This document shows, piece after piece, positions 52,367 through 60,540 of a stretch of 64,000 nt of DNA. Each line of letters opens with the position of its first letter. The stretch's first letter is position 1. This DNA comes from an uncultured Clostridium sp. (GTDB taxonomy: Bacteria; Bacillota; Clostridia; Clostridiales; Clostridiaceae). The position numbers and the translations under genes are program-made. The stretch is taken from assembly GCA_900540255.1 (NCBI GenBank), contig UQFE01000009.1, positions 1-64,000 on the forward strand. Reading direction: 5' to 3'. Below the pieces are notes generated by a model. That model saw nothing but the letters and a program-made list of their open reading frames with translations, was not told the origin of the DNA and did not search any database.

Positions 52367-54673
52367 ATGAAAAGAGAGTTAACTCCATCAGAAATAAAAT
52401 TTAATATATCATTAACAGAATGCAAGAGTGATGAAAATACAAAAGGAATCAAAGAATTTAATGAAGCTTATAAAAAAATAGAAAGGGCAATAACTATAGA
52501 TAAGGAAGGATATAACCTTTACTTAATAGATACCTTTTCTAAAGATAAATTAAAAGATTTAACTTCTTTTATTGAGGATACGTATAAGGATTTAGAAGCA
52601 CCTAAGGATATATGTTATGTAACCTTAGAGGAAGTTAACAGGCCAGAGGCAATTTTTGTTGCAAATGGAAAAGGAAAAAAGTTAAAAGAAACTGTAGATA
52701 ATATTAAAAATTCTTATTTAGAAGTAGTAGATGATTTTTATGGAGATTCTAGCAATGATGAAAAAGCTTATTTAGTTGAAGACATACAAAATAGAAGAAA
52801 TAATTACCTAGATGAATTAACCAAAATGGCAAAGGCTGAAGGATTTGAAGTAAAAGCTACAAGTAAGGGATTTGCTTTTATACCTTTAAGTGGTGAAGAA
52901 GCAATGAGTGAAAAAGAATATGATAATTTAGAAACAGAAAATAAAAATGTAATAGTAGCAAAGGCTACAAATTTAAAAAGAAAAGCAGAAACTATTTTAG
53001 AAGAACTTAAAGATATTGAAATCAAGTCTATTAAAAAGTTAAAAAAGATTTATTCTAAGTTCTTATCAACTCAAATGGAAGAAGATAAAGATGAAGCATT
53101 ATTAGAATTTATTACAGATGATGATTCATATGAATATCTAGAAAGATTATTTACTTGTATAGAAGAAGATTTAATTGAGTGTTATACAATGAATATAGAA
53201 GATGATGAAAGTGAGATTTATGAAGTTTTAAATAAGTATGATGTTAAAGTAATAGTAGATAACACCAATAACACATCACCACCAGTAATTTACGAAGAAG
53301 ATCCTAATTTAAATAATTTAATTGGATTAATAGAATATGAAAATCACAATGGAATGTATACAACTAATATTTCATTAATAACTGCAGGTTCTATTTTGAA
53401 GGCTAATGGAGGCTGCTTAATTATAAGATTAAATTCTCTAGCAGTAAATAATTTAAGTTATTATTATTTAAAGAAAATTTTAATTTCAAATAAAGTTTCT
53501 TTTGATACAAATAAGAGTTATTTAGAGTTTATTAATATTAATGGATTAAAGCCAAAATCAATACCAGTTAAATTAAAAGTTATTTTAATTGGTGATTATG
53601 AAACTTATGATATTTTATATAACTCAGATGAAGATTTTAAAAAGCTATTTCCATTAAGAGCTGAATTTTCATCAGTGGTAAAAGTAAATGAAAATTCAAT
53701 TGTTGGTATAAAGAAAATTATAGAAAAAAAGATTAGAAAAAATGAGCTTTTTAATGTAAATAATGAAGCAATGAGTGAGATTTTTAAGTATTTATGTAAG
53801 AAGAGTAGCAGTAAAAAGAGAATATTTAGTGATGAAGATGACATTGATAAATTATTAGTACTATCTAATAATCATGCCAAAGAAGAAAAGAGAATGGAAA
53901 TATTAAAGGAAGATATAAGAGCAGTTGCTTATGAAGAGGAATTAATTGAATCAGAGTTTATTAGTATGTATGAAGAAAAGAAAATATTGATTGAAATAAA
54001 TGATAGAAAAATTGGAGCAATTAATGGACTTGCTGTCATTGATAATGGATATTGTACATTTGGAAAACCTATGAGGATTACTTGTGTAGCCTATAAGGGA
54101 GCAGGAAAAATATTTGATATACAAAAGGAAAGTAATTTAAGTGGAAAAATTCATGAAAAATCTATAAGTATATTAAAAGGATTACTTACTAATATTTTAA
54201 ATCCCTATGAAAGTATACCAGTTGATTTTCATTTGAGCTTTGAACAAACTTATGGAATTGTAGAAGGAGATAGTGCATCTGTAGCTGAAATTATATGTAT
54301 TTTATCAGCATTGAGCAAAAAAGGAATTAAACAAAATATAGCAGTTACTGGTTCTATAAATCAATTTGGTGAAGTTCAACCAATTGGTGGGGTAAATGAT
54401 AAAATTGAAGGATTTTTTAAAGTATGTAGTATTTTAGAAAGTTTTGAAGGTAAAGGAGTCTTAATTCCAGAAGCAAATAAAGATGAAATAATATTGAAAT
54501 CTGAAGTTGAAGAAGCAATTATTAATGGAAAATTTTGTGTTTATACTATGAATAATTTAAATGATGCAATTGAAGCATTATTATTAGAAGAAGATGAAAC
54601 TATTGAAGAGTTTTATGAGAAATTACAAGAGGAAGTTGATAAATATAAAGATAAAGATAAAAATCGTAAATAA
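52367..54673 (+). CDS. Lon-like protease (LonB/AAA_32 type) with degenerate ATPase
   Basis: The 768-residue protein ends in a clear Lon protease domain: YGIVEGDSASVAEIICIL with catalytic Ser636, and FGEVQPIGGVNDKIEGFF with Lys679. Upstream it aligns with the clostridial AAA_32/LonB layout (LIGLIEYENHNGMYTTN, ILKANGGCLIIRLNSL). The P-loop that normally follows the GYN-x-F-V segment is absent (here GYNLYLIDTFSKDKLKDL), and the Walker B acidic residue is Arg (NGGCLIIRL). ATP hydrolysis is therefore unlikely, while the Ser-Lys dyad is intact. It may be an ATP-independent or adaptor form. It is a single gene just ahead of spoIIA. Confidence 0.85.
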   Translation: MKRELTPSEIKFNISLTECKSDENTKGIKEFNEAYKKIERAITIDKEGYNLYLIDTFSKDKLKDLTSFIEDTYKDLEAPKDICYVTLEEVNRPEAIFVANGKGKKLKETVDNIKNSYLEVVDDFYGDSSNDEKAYLVEDIQNRRNNYLDELTKMAKAEGFEVKATSKGFAFIPLSGEEAMSEKEYDNLETENKNVIVAKATNLKRKAETILEELKDIEIKSIKKLKKIYSKFLSTQMEEDKDEALLEFITDDDSYEYLERLFTCIEEDLIECYTMNIEDDESEIYEVLNKYDVKVIVDNTNNTSPPVIYEEDPNLNNLIGLIEYENHNGMYTTNISLITAGSILKANGGCLIIRLNSLAVNNLSYYYLKKILISNKVSFDTNKSYLEFININGLKPKSIPVKLKVILIGDYETYDILYNSDEDFKKLFPLRAEFSSVVKVNENSIVGIKKIIEKKIRKNELFNVNNEAMSEIFKYLCKKSSSKKRIFSDEDDIDKLLVLSNNHAKEEKRMEILKEDIRAVAYEEELIESEFISMYEEKKILIEINDRKIGAINGLAVIDNGYCTFGKPMRITCVAYKGAGKIFDIQKESNLSGKIHEKSISILKGLLTNILNPYESIPVDFHLSFEQTYGIVEGDSASVAEIICILSALSKKGIKQNIAVTGSINQFGEVQPIGGVNDKIEGFFKVCSILESFEGKGVLIPEANKDEIILKSEVEEAIINGKFCVYTMNNLNDAIEALLLEEDETIEEFYEKLQEEVDKYKDKDKNRK

Positions 54674-54682
54674 TATGTTAAT

Positions 54683-54710
54683 AAAGTCGGCTTTTGCCGG
54701 CTTTAAATTT
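54683..54710 (+). terminator. Terminator before spoIIA
   Basis: AAAGTCGGC-tttt-GCCGGCTTT, a 9-bp stem with one G-T, followed by AAATTTT. Confidence 0.8.
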
Positions 54711-54738
54711 TATATTGAAGAACATATAATATCCACAA

Positions 54739-54766
54739 AAAGGAAAATAATCATTGACTACAAAAT
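54739..54766 (+). promoter_or_regulatory. Sigma-H-like promoter of spoIIA
   Basis: AAAGGAAAA (54739-54747) matches the sigma-H -35 RnAGGAwWW. After 12 bp comes ACAAAAT, one base off the -10 RnnGAAT. In Bacillus the spoIIA operon is read by sigma-H RNA polymerase with Spo0A. A sigma-A-like TTGACT also lies at 54755. I saw no clear Spo0A box. Confidence 0.5.
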
Positions 54767-54803
54767 ATATGTTATGTTAAAATTATGGAAAAAGAAGGAA
54801 GAT

Positions 54804-54849
54804 GGGAGGTATAAACTCTAAATATTTATCTTTAGAGTTAATTTTTATG
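54804..54849 (+). other. Hairpin between ribosome-binding site and start codon of spoIIAA
   Basis: GGGAGGT (54804-54810) is 36 bp from the likely ATG (54847). The space holds a 9-bp perfect hairpin, AACTCTAAA (54814-54822) with TTTAGAGTT (54831-54839), then AATTTTT. Folding would bring the site to about 10 nt from the ATG. It also looks like a weak terminator. Confidence 0.5.
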
Positions 54850-55182
54850 TTTTTAAAATTTAATAAAATTAATGATAAATTAATAGTAGCTCTTGTTGGT
54901 GAATTAGATCATCATAGTGCAGAAGAGGTTAGAGTTAAGATAGATGATAGAATAGAAAGAGATAACATTAAAAAAGTAATTTTAGATTTTAAGGAAGTTA
55001 CTTTTATGGATAGCTCAGGTATAGGTGTTGTTATAGGAAGACTTAAAAAGATTCAAAATAGGGATGGAAAAGTATGTATAACCAATGTGAATAAAAGAGT
55101 TGATAAAGTATTTACACTTTCAGGTCTTTATAAAATAATTACTGTTTATAGAGATATTAATGAAGCAGTTGAAAGTATTTAA
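54847..55182 (+). CDS. spoIIAA: Anti-sigma F factor antagonist SpoIIAA
   Basis: The 111-residue STAS-domain protein has [20 protein letters not shown] at the start and [17 protein letters not shown], with the serine that SpoIIAB phosphorylates, in the centre. In the forespore the unphosphorylated form binds SpoIIAB and frees sigma-F. I start it at ATG 54847 because this gives the usual SpoIIAA length; an in-frame ATG at 54802 would add 15 residues that look non-conserved. It is first in the spoIIAA-AB-AC operon. Confidence 0.93.
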   Translation: MFLKFNKINDKLIVALVGELDHHSAEEVRVKIDDRIERDNIKKVILDFKEVTFMDSSGIGVVIGRLKKIQNRDGKVCITNVNKRVDKVFTLSGLYKIITVYRDINEAVESI

Positions 55183-55198
55183 TGGAGGGGTTAAAAAG

Positions 55199-55621
55199 AT
55201 GGAAGAAAATAAAGTGTGTATAGAATTTGAAAGTAGATCTCAAAATGAGGGTTTTGCAAGAGTTGCTGTATCTGCTTTTATTTCTCAATTAGATCCAACT
55301 ATTGAGGAAATAGCAGATGTTAAAACAGCTGTTTCAGAAGCTGTTACAAATTCTATTATTCATGGTTATGAAAATGATAAAAAGGGCATAATTAAAATAG
55401 AGGCAATAATTTCCGGGAGAAAAGCAAAAATAGTAATTGAAGATTATGGAAAGGGGATAGAAGATATTGATAAGGCAAGAGAACCATTATATACTTCAAG
55501 ACCTGACCTTGAAAGATCAGGAATGGGATTTACAGTAATGGAAAGCTTTATGGATACGTTAATTGTTGAAAGTAAAAAAGGAAAAGGAACTAAAATTATT
55601 ATGACAAAGAAATTTAGTTAG
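55199..55621 (+). CDS. spoIIAB: Anti-sigma F factor SpoIIAB
   Basis: The 140-residue GHKL-type serine kinase and anti-sigma factor has the N-box [14 protein letters not shown], the G1 box VIEDYGKGI, and [12 protein letters not shown]. It holds sigma-F inactive and phosphorylates SpoIIAA. The start is ATG 55199 after GGAGGGG; the longer frame overlaps spoIIAA. Its order in the operon is as in all endospore formers. Confidence 0.95.
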   Translation: MEENKVCIEFESRSQNEGFARVAVSAFISQLDPTIEEIADVKTAVSEAVTNSIIHGYENDKKGIIKIEAIISGRKAKIVIEDYGKGIEDIDKAREPLYTSRPDLERSGMGFTVMESFMDTLIVESKKGKGTKIIMTKKFS

Positions 55622-55638
55622 CATGTTAGGGGAGATTT

Positions 55639-56397
55639 ATGGAAAAGGGTGAAGTAAAAAAAGAAAAGGTAAGTTATGAGGATAATTTACAGTTAATACC
55701 TTTAGCTAAAGAAGGTAATACAGAAGCTTTAAATAAACTCATAGAAGTTAATTTGCCTTTAGTAACTTCTATAAGTAAAAAGTTTACAAATAGGGGATAT
55801 GAATATGAGGATATATATCAAATTGGTTGTATGGGACTTGTTAAATCAATAAAGAACTTTGATGAAAAATACAATGTTAAATTTTCAACTTATGCTGTAC
55901 CTATGATTATTGGAGAAATAAAAAGATTTCTTAGAGATGATGGGATGATTAAGGTTAGCAGAAATGTAAAAAGCTTAGCAAAAAAACTCCATTTTGATAA
56001 AGAAGCTTTAACTAAAAAGCTAAATAGAGAACCAACGATTGAAGAGTTAGCACAGTTTTCAGGAATGGATAAAGAAGAAATATTATTTGCATTAGAATCT
56101 TCTGCAAGTATGCAATATCTTTATGAAGTAATTCATCAAGATGATGGTTCACCTGTACTATTAATTGATAAGCTAAGTGAAAATGCAATTGAGGATAAAA
56201 ATATAACTGAAAAATTAGCCTTAAAAGAAGCCTTAAGAAATTTAGATACAAAATCAAGACAAATTATAGTTCTTAGATATTTTAAGGATAAAACTCAAAT
56301 ACAAGTAGCAAAAATGTTGGGAATAAGTCAAGTGCAAGTATCAAGGATAGAAAAAAAGGTATTACAAGAAATGAGAAAACAATTAGATGAAGGATGA
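55639..56397 (+). CDS. sigF: RNA polymerase sigma-F factor
   Basis: The 252-residue sporulation sigma factor has region 2 (NLPLVTSISKKFTNRGYEYE DIYQIGCMGLVKSIKNF, STYAVPMIIGEIKRFLRDDG), region 3 (VSRNVKSLAKKLHFDKEALT), and region 4 (SRQIIVLRYFKDKTQIQVAK MLGISQVQVSRIEKK). It directs early forespore genes. It is third in the spoIIA operon, 17 bp after spoIIAB with AGGGGAG. Also called spoIIAC. Confidence 0.96.
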   Translation: MEKGEVKKEKVSYEDNLQLIPLAKEGNTEALNKLIEVNLPLVTSISKKFTNRGYEYEDIYQIGCMGLVKSIKNFDEKYNVKFSTYAVPMIIGEIKRFLRDDGMIKVSRNVKSLAKKLHFDKEALTKKLNREPTIEELAQFSGMDKEEILFALESSASMQYLYEVIHQDDGSPVLLIDKLSENAIEDKNITEKLALKEALRNLDTKSRQIIVLRYFKDKTQIQVAKMLGISQVQVSRIEKKVLQEMRKQLDEG

Positions 56398-56437
56398 ACA
56401 AATGAAAGTGAATAAGTTAATAATTAATAAAATATGA

Positions 56438-56485
56438 AATAATCTATGTTAAATGAGCAATTATTTAATATAGATTATTTTTTTG
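56438..56485 (+). terminator. spoIIA operon terminator
   Basis: AAATAATCTAT (56438-56448) pairs with ATAGATTATTT (56470-56480), with more pairing inside (TTAAAT/ATTTAA), then seven T residues in all. Confidence 0.9.
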
Positions 56486-56549
56486 TAATTTAATTTCAAA
56501 TTAGAGGAATACTATACATATTAAATAAAAAATATAAGGAGATATTTTT

Positions 56550-57026
56550 ATGGACAAAAGAGCAAAGAAAGAAGAAAAGATATTAAAGGATTTTCAAAAA
56601 ATATCTAAGGAAATGGCTCCTAAACCACAATATTTTAAAAATATTATTTTAGCATTTATTGTTGGAGGAATTATTTGTACTATAGGTCAGTTTATTTTAA
56701 ATATAATGTTAAGGTTTGGTATGGATGAAGAAGCAGCAAAGCAGTGGTTACCAATAATAATGATATTTATTGGAGCACTATTAACTGGTTTTGGAGTTTA
56801 TGATAAAATTGCATCCTTTGGTGGGGCAGGAACAGTTGTACCTATTACTGGTTTTTCAAATGCAGTAGTATCTCCAGCAATAGAATTTAAAAAAGAAGGA
56901 TTTGTATTTGGTGTTGCTGCAAAGATGTTTACAATTGCAGGTCCAGTACTTGTTTATGGAATAGGTACTTCGGTAATTATAGGAATTATTTATTATATTC
57001 TTGGATTATTAGGAATTGTTGAATAG
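56550..57026 (+). CDS. spoVAC: Stage V sporulation protein AC
   Basis: The 158-residue membrane protein has four helices, with IILAFIVGGIICTIGQFILN, IGALLTGFGVYDKIASFGGA and GAGTVVPITGFSNAVVSPAI, the SpoVAC hallmarks. SpoVA proteins form the inner-membrane channel that moves dipicolinic acid into the forespore and out at germination; SpoVAC has mechanosensitive-channel properties in Bacillus. It is first of a three-gene operon, spoVAC-AD-AE, the usual clostridial arrangement. AAGGAGAT site. Confidence 0.95.
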   Translation: MDKRAKKEEKILKDFQKISKEMAPKPQYFKNIILAFIVGGIICTIGQFILNIMLRFGMDEEAAKQWLPIIMIFIGALLTGFGVYDKIASFGGAGTVVPITGFSNAVVSPAIEFKKEGFVFGVAAKMFTIAGPVLVYGIGTSVIIGIIYYILGLLGIVE

Positions 57027-57037
57027 GAGAGAGAACA

Positions 57038-58054
57038 ATGGCTACTAAAGATAAAAAGATTGGAAAGCAAACTGTTAAATTGGAAAATCCACCTAAAATT
57101 ATTTCAACCTATTCTATAGTAGGGCCAAAAGAAGGTGATGGGCCTTTAAGAAAGTATTTTCATAAAATAATAAGTGATGATACATTAGGAAAAGATAGTT
57201 TTGAAAAAGCAGAATCTGAAATGATGTATACAGCAATAAGAGAAGCAATAAAAGGAGCAAACTTAACAGAAGATAAAATAGATTACTTATTTGCAGGTGA
57301 TTTATTAAATCAAATAACATCATCTAGTTTTGCAGCAAGAGAGCTTAATATACCTTTTATAGGTTTATATGGAGCATGTTCTACAATGTCAGAATCATTA
57401 AGCATGGCTTCATTATTTTTAGATGGAGGTTTTGGAAATTATATTGTTGCTTCAACATCTTCGCATTTTAGTTCTGCAGAAAGACAATTTAGATTTCCAC
57501 TAGAGTATGGATGTCAAAGATGTCCTACTTGCCAATGGACAGTAACTGGCTCTGGGGCAATGGTATTAGGAAGAAGTGGAGATTATCCTAAGGTTACTTA
57601 TGTTACAACAGGGCTTGTTAAGGATTATGGAATAAAGGATGCTAATAATATGGGAGCAGCAATGGCACCAGCTGCAGTAGACACAATTTATAATCATTTT
57701 AAAGATACAGGTAGGAAGCCAAAAGATTATGATATTATAGCAACAGGTGATTTGGGGAAGGTTGGAAAAGAAATTACAACTAAACTTCTCTTGGATTATG
57801 GATATGATATTAGTAATAATTATATTGATTGTGGAGACATAATTTTTGATGATGAAAGACAAAAAACTGATTGTGGTGGAAGCGGATGCGGATGTTCTGC
57901 TGTAGTTACTTGTGGATATTTATATAAAAAATTAATGAAAAGGGAAATAAAAAGTATATTATTAGTATCTACAGGAGCATTAATGAGTACGACATCATCT
58001 CTTCAAGGTGAGTCTATTCCAGGGATAGCTCATGCAGTTGCTATTGAATTTTAA
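57038..58054 (+). CDS. spoVAD: Stage V sporulation protein AD
   Basis: The 338-residue protein has a thiolase-like fold: GLYGACSTMSESLSMASLFL with the Cys at the thiolase position, SSHFSSAERQFRFPLEYGCQ, and GCGCSAVVTCGYLY near the C-terminus. SpoVAD binds dipicolinic acid. It is soluble and membrane-associated through its neighbours. The start has AGGAGAGAG; the gap to spoVAC is 11 bp. Confidence 0.95.
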   Translation: MATKDKKIGKQTVKLENPPKIISTYSIVGPKEGDGPLRKYFHKIISDDTLGKDSFEKAESEMMYTAIREAIKGANLTEDKIDYLFAGDLLNQITSSSFAARELNIPFIGLYGACSTMSESLSMASLFLDGGFGNYIVASTSSHFSSAERQFRFPLEYGCQRCPTCQWTVTGSGAMVLGRSGDYPKVTYVTTGLVKDYGIKDANNMGAAMAPAAVDTIYNHFKDTGRKPKDYDIIATGDLGKVGKEITTKLLLDYGYDISNNYIDCGDIIFDDERQKTDCGGSGCGCSAVVTCGYLYKKLMKREIKSILLVSTGALMSTTSSLQGESIPGIAHAVAIEF

Positions 58055-58078
58055 TAAAAATGAGAGGAAGATTAAAAA

Positions 58079-58435
58079 ATGGACTATGTTAGTGCATTTA
58101 TTGTTGGAGGCTTAATATGTGTTATAGCTCAAATATTAATGGATAGAACAAAGCTTACTCCTGCAAGAATATTAGTTATATTTGTAACATTAGGAGCTAT
58201 TCTTGGTGGTTTTGGTATTTATGATAAATTAATTGAAATAGGTGGCGCTGGAGCTACAATACCATTACCTAGTTTTGGTAATTCGCTAGCTGATGCAGCA
58301 ATTAAAGGAGTTAAGGAAGATGGATTATTAGGAGCCTTTATAGGTGGAATCAAGGGTGCAGCTGGTGGAATTACAGCAGCTATATTTTTTGGATATTTAA
58401 TGGCACTTATTTTTAATCCAAAAACGAAAAAATAA
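58079..58435 (+). CDS. spoVAE: Stage V sporulation protein AE (SpoVAEB)
   Basis: The 118-residue membrane protein has three to four helices and motifs parallel to SpoVAC: AFIVGGLICVIAQILMD, GAILGGFGIYDKLIEIGGAG, and GAGATIPLPSFGNSLADAAI. It completes the minimal spoVACDE channel operon of clostridia. GAGAGGAAG site. No strong terminator follows directly. Confidence 0.94.
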   Translation: MDYVSAFIVGGLICVIAQILMDRTKLTPARILVIFVTLGAILGGFGIYDKLIEIGGAGATIPLPSFGNSLADAAIKGVKEDGLLGAFIGGIKGAAGGITAAIFFGYLMALIFNPKTKK

Positions 58436-58469
58436 ACTAAGAATATATAATTAATGTGGAAAAAATAAG

Positions 58470-58484
58470 TGATAATAGTTATCA
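58470..58484. promoter_or_regulatory. Fur-like box upstream of the DUF1540 gene
   Basis: TGATAATAGTTATCA matches the 7-1-7 Fur consensus in 14 of 15 bases. It is 62 bp before the start codon. No clear promoter was seen nearby. Confidence 0.45.
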
Positions 58485-58545
58485 AGAATAATATTGAGCT
58501 TAAAAGGAAAAAATAATTGTGTAATAATATTAGGAGGTGAAATAT

Positions 58546-58704
58546 ATGAATAAAAATGAAAGTATTAAATGTACTGTAGAACAATGTAAACATCATGCCT
58601 GTTCTGAAAACTATTGTACATTAAATTCTATAAGTATTGGAACTCATGAACCAAACCCAACAGTTGCTGAATGTACAGATTGTCAATCATTTGTATTAAA
58701 GTAA
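58546..58704 (+). CDS. DUF1540 small cysteine-rich protein
   Basis: The 52-residue product (CTVEQCKHHACSENYCTLNS ... ECTDCQSFVLK) has six Cys in the C-x4-C-x4-C-x4-C...C-x2-C pattern of DUF1540, common as one or two copies in clostridia. It probably binds a metal; its role is unknown. The site TAGGAGGTG is perfect. A Fur-like box lies upstream and a strong terminator downstream. Confidence 0.85.
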   Translation: MNKNESIKCTVEQCKHHACSENYCTLNSISIGTHEPNPTVAECTDCQSFVLK

Positions 58705-58756
58705 GCACAACTAAAAATAAAGTATTAAAATAATTTTTGATACTAGCTGAAAATAT

Positions 58757-58798
58757 AAAAAAATAGAGGATTCAAGCATGAATTCTCTATTTTTTATA
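58757..58798 (+). terminator. Terminator of the DUF1540 gene
   Basis: AAAAAATAGAGGATTCA-agca-TGAATTCTCTATTTTTT is an almost perfect 17-bp stem (one G-T). Confidence 0.93.
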
Positions 58799-58876
58799 TA
58801 ATTTGTTTTATTAAAATTATTATTTGTAATTTAAAATAAAGTTTAATTATTTATAAATTATTTTATATGAATAGTA

Positions 58877-58931
58877 TTGACAAATAATTGGCAATGATAT
58901 ATTATAATAATTAATTGATAATGAATATCAA
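58877..58931 (+). promoter_or_regulatory. Fur-controlled promoter of the flavodoxin operon
   Basis: TTGACA (58877-58882), 17 bp, TATTAT (58900-58905) is a near-consensus promoter. TTGATAATGAATATCAA (58915-58931) lies just after the start point and matches the Fur 7-1-7 box with one mismatch. Repression by Fur with iron and induction under iron limitation are expected. Confidence 0.75.
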
Positions 58932-58951
58932 TATTGATTAGGAGGAAAAGT

Positions 58952-59368
58952 ATGAAAATAGTTTATTATTCTGGATCAGGAAATACTGAAAAAATGGCAA
59001 ATTTAATAGCAGAGGGAATTAAAGAAGAAGGAAAAACAGCGGAGTTAATCAATGTTTCTTCAGCAGGATTAGATGTTTTTGATAATGAGGATATTGTTAT
59101 ATTAGGATGTCCAGCAATGGGTGATGAAGTTTTAGAGGAAGCAGAATTTGAACATTTTATGGAAGGTATATCTGATAAAATTTCTGGTAAAAAGGTTGCA
59201 TTATTTGGATCATATGGATGGGGAGATGGTCAATGGATGAGAGATTGGCAAGACAGAGTAGAATCTTTAGGTTGCACATTAATAGATGATGGTTTAATTA
59301 TTAATTATGAGCCGGAAGATAATTCTCCTGAATGTATTAATTTTGGAAAAGAAATAGCAAAGGCTTAA
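58952..59368 (+). CDS. Flavodoxin
   Basis: The 138-residue short-chain flavodoxin has the FMN phosphate loop SGSGNTEKMA near residues 7-16, the second FMN loop GCPAMGDEVLEEAEFEHFM and the third FGSYGWGDGQWMRDW. It replaces ferredoxin as electron carrier when iron is short, which fits the Fur box over its transcript start. The start is ATG 58952 after TAGGAGG; the longer frame overlaps that site. It heads an operon with DUF3793 and DUF2325 genes. Confidence 0.93.
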   Translation: MKIVYYSGSGNTEKMANLIAEGIKEEGKTAELINVSSAGLDVFDNEDIVILGCPAMGDEVLEEAEFEHFMEGISDKISGKKVALFGSYGWGDGQWMRDWQDRVESLGCTLIDDGLIINYEPEDNSPECINFGKEIAKA

Positions 59369-59377
59369 TTTATAAAA

Positions 59378-60016
59378 TTGAAACAGATAGAATTTTATAA
59401 GAGTCTTTCTAAAATGGAAGAAAGAGAGTGCATTGAAAAATTTTTAATTTATAATGCCTCTCTTGTAATATCAGGAGTAAAACCATCAGCTACAGTTACC
59501 ATAAAAAAGGATAATGATAATTTATATGATAAATGGATTAAATATGGAATTGATTTTTTAAAAATTATTGATATTTCATATATAAATCTAAGAGAAACAA
59601 ATAATGCTTTAATTATATTAATTTATAATGAAAATAAATTAAAAAATTATATATTTGAAAAAGAAAATAAAAAATTTTTATTACAATTAGGATATTGTGA
59701 TAAAGAAGATTTAGATGAGTATTTAATAATCTTAAAAAGAAGATATAAGGAGTTTAATTGTCCACATGAATTAGGTGTGTTTTTAGGATTTCCTTTAAAT
59801 GATGTTAAAGATTTTATGGGATGTAAGGAGAAAAAATGCTTAAGTTGTGGATATTGGCTTGTATATAATGATTTACAAGAAGCAAAGAAAATATTTAGTA
59901 AATATGATAAGGTTAAGGAACATACAGTAAATTATATATTAAATGGAGATTCATCCCATGAGGTAGCTTATAGTATAAAAAATTTATTTAATAAGATTGA
60001 AAATATTACTGTATAA
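59378..60016 (+). CDS. DUF3793 family protein
   Basis: About 212 residues. Family features are CIEKFLIYNASLVISGVKPS, the FNCPHELGVFLGFPLNDVKD FMG segment and CLSCGYWLVYND, with a CxxC pair. The family is often found with flavodoxin genes in anaerobes, as here (9 bp gap), suggesting a role in iron or heme-related redox chemistry, but this is not proven. It starts with TTG and a poor site (AAAGG 12 bases upstream), so translation may be coupled to flavodoxin. Confidence 0.75.
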   Translation: MKQIEFYKSLSKMEERECIEKFLIYNASLVISGVKPSATVTIKKDNDNLYDKWIKYGIDFLKIIDISYINLRETNNALIILIYNENKLKNYIFEKENKKFLLQLGYCDKEDLDEYLIILKRRYKEFNCPHELGVFLGFPLNDVKDFMGCKEKKCLSCGYWLVYNDLQEAKKIFSKYDKVKEHTVNYILNGDSSHEVAYSIKNLFNKIENITV

Positions 60017-60053
60017 ATATTTTAATTAACATTTAAATAGAAAGGAAGAAAAA

Positions 60054-60338
60054 ATGAGTGTAGTCATAGTAGGTGGTCATGATAAAATGAGTAAAGAATA
60101 TATACGGGTATGTAAGAAGTACAATTGTAAAGCAAAGGTATTTACACAAATGGAAACTGGGTTAAAGGATAAAATAGGTATGCCAGATGCTGTTATATTA
60201 TTAACTGATGTTGTATCACATAAACTTGTATTAACAGCTAAAAGAGAGGCAGATAAAAAAAATATTACAGTTATAAGAAAGCATAAAAGTACAGTAAATG
60301 CAGTAGAAGGTCTTATAAAACAAATAGTAATGAATTAA
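60054..60338 (+). CDS. DUF2325 domain protein
   Basis: The 94-residue protein begins SVVIVGGHDKMSKEYIRVCK and continues with PDAVILLTDVVSHKLVLTAK READKK, the DUF2325 pattern with a Rossmann-like beta-alpha-beta start. Function is unknown. It is third in the Fur-boxed flavodoxin operon, with GAAAGGAAG before its ATG, and is followed by a strong terminator. Confidence 0.8.
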   Translation: MSVVIVGGHDKMSKEYIRVCKKYNCKAKVFTQMETGLKDKIGMPDAVILLTDVVSHKLVLTAKREADKKNITVIRKHKSTVNAVEGLIKQIVMN

Positions 60339-60369
60339 AAGAGAAGAGCTATGGTAAATTTAGGTGTAA

Positions 60370-60426
60370 AGTTCCTTTTATTATATAATTAATACATATA
60401 TAATAAAAGGAATTTTAATTTTTTTT
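60370..60426 (+). terminator. Terminator of the flavodoxin operon
   Basis: AGTTCCTTTTATTATATA pairs with TATATAATAAAAGGAATT, followed by TTAATTTTTTT. Confidence 0.9.
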
Positions 60427-60437
60427 AGCTAAATATA

Positions 60438-60489
60438 TTGAAAATAATTATCAATTAAGGTATATTATTTTAAGTGATAATAAAAATCA
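60438..60489 (+). promoter_or_regulatory. Fur-boxed promoter of the CydDC-like exporter
   Basis: TTGAAA (60438-60443), 17 bp, TATATT (60461-60466) is a good promoter. TTGAAAATAATTATCAA (60438-60454) overlaps the -35 and spacer and matches the Fur box with one mismatch. A weaker copy, TGATAATAAAAATCA (60475-60489), follows the start point. Confidence 0.65.
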
Positions 60490-60540
60490 TTTGAAATGAA
60501 TTTATAAATGATATTAATAATCAAAGGAGGAAATTGTAGT

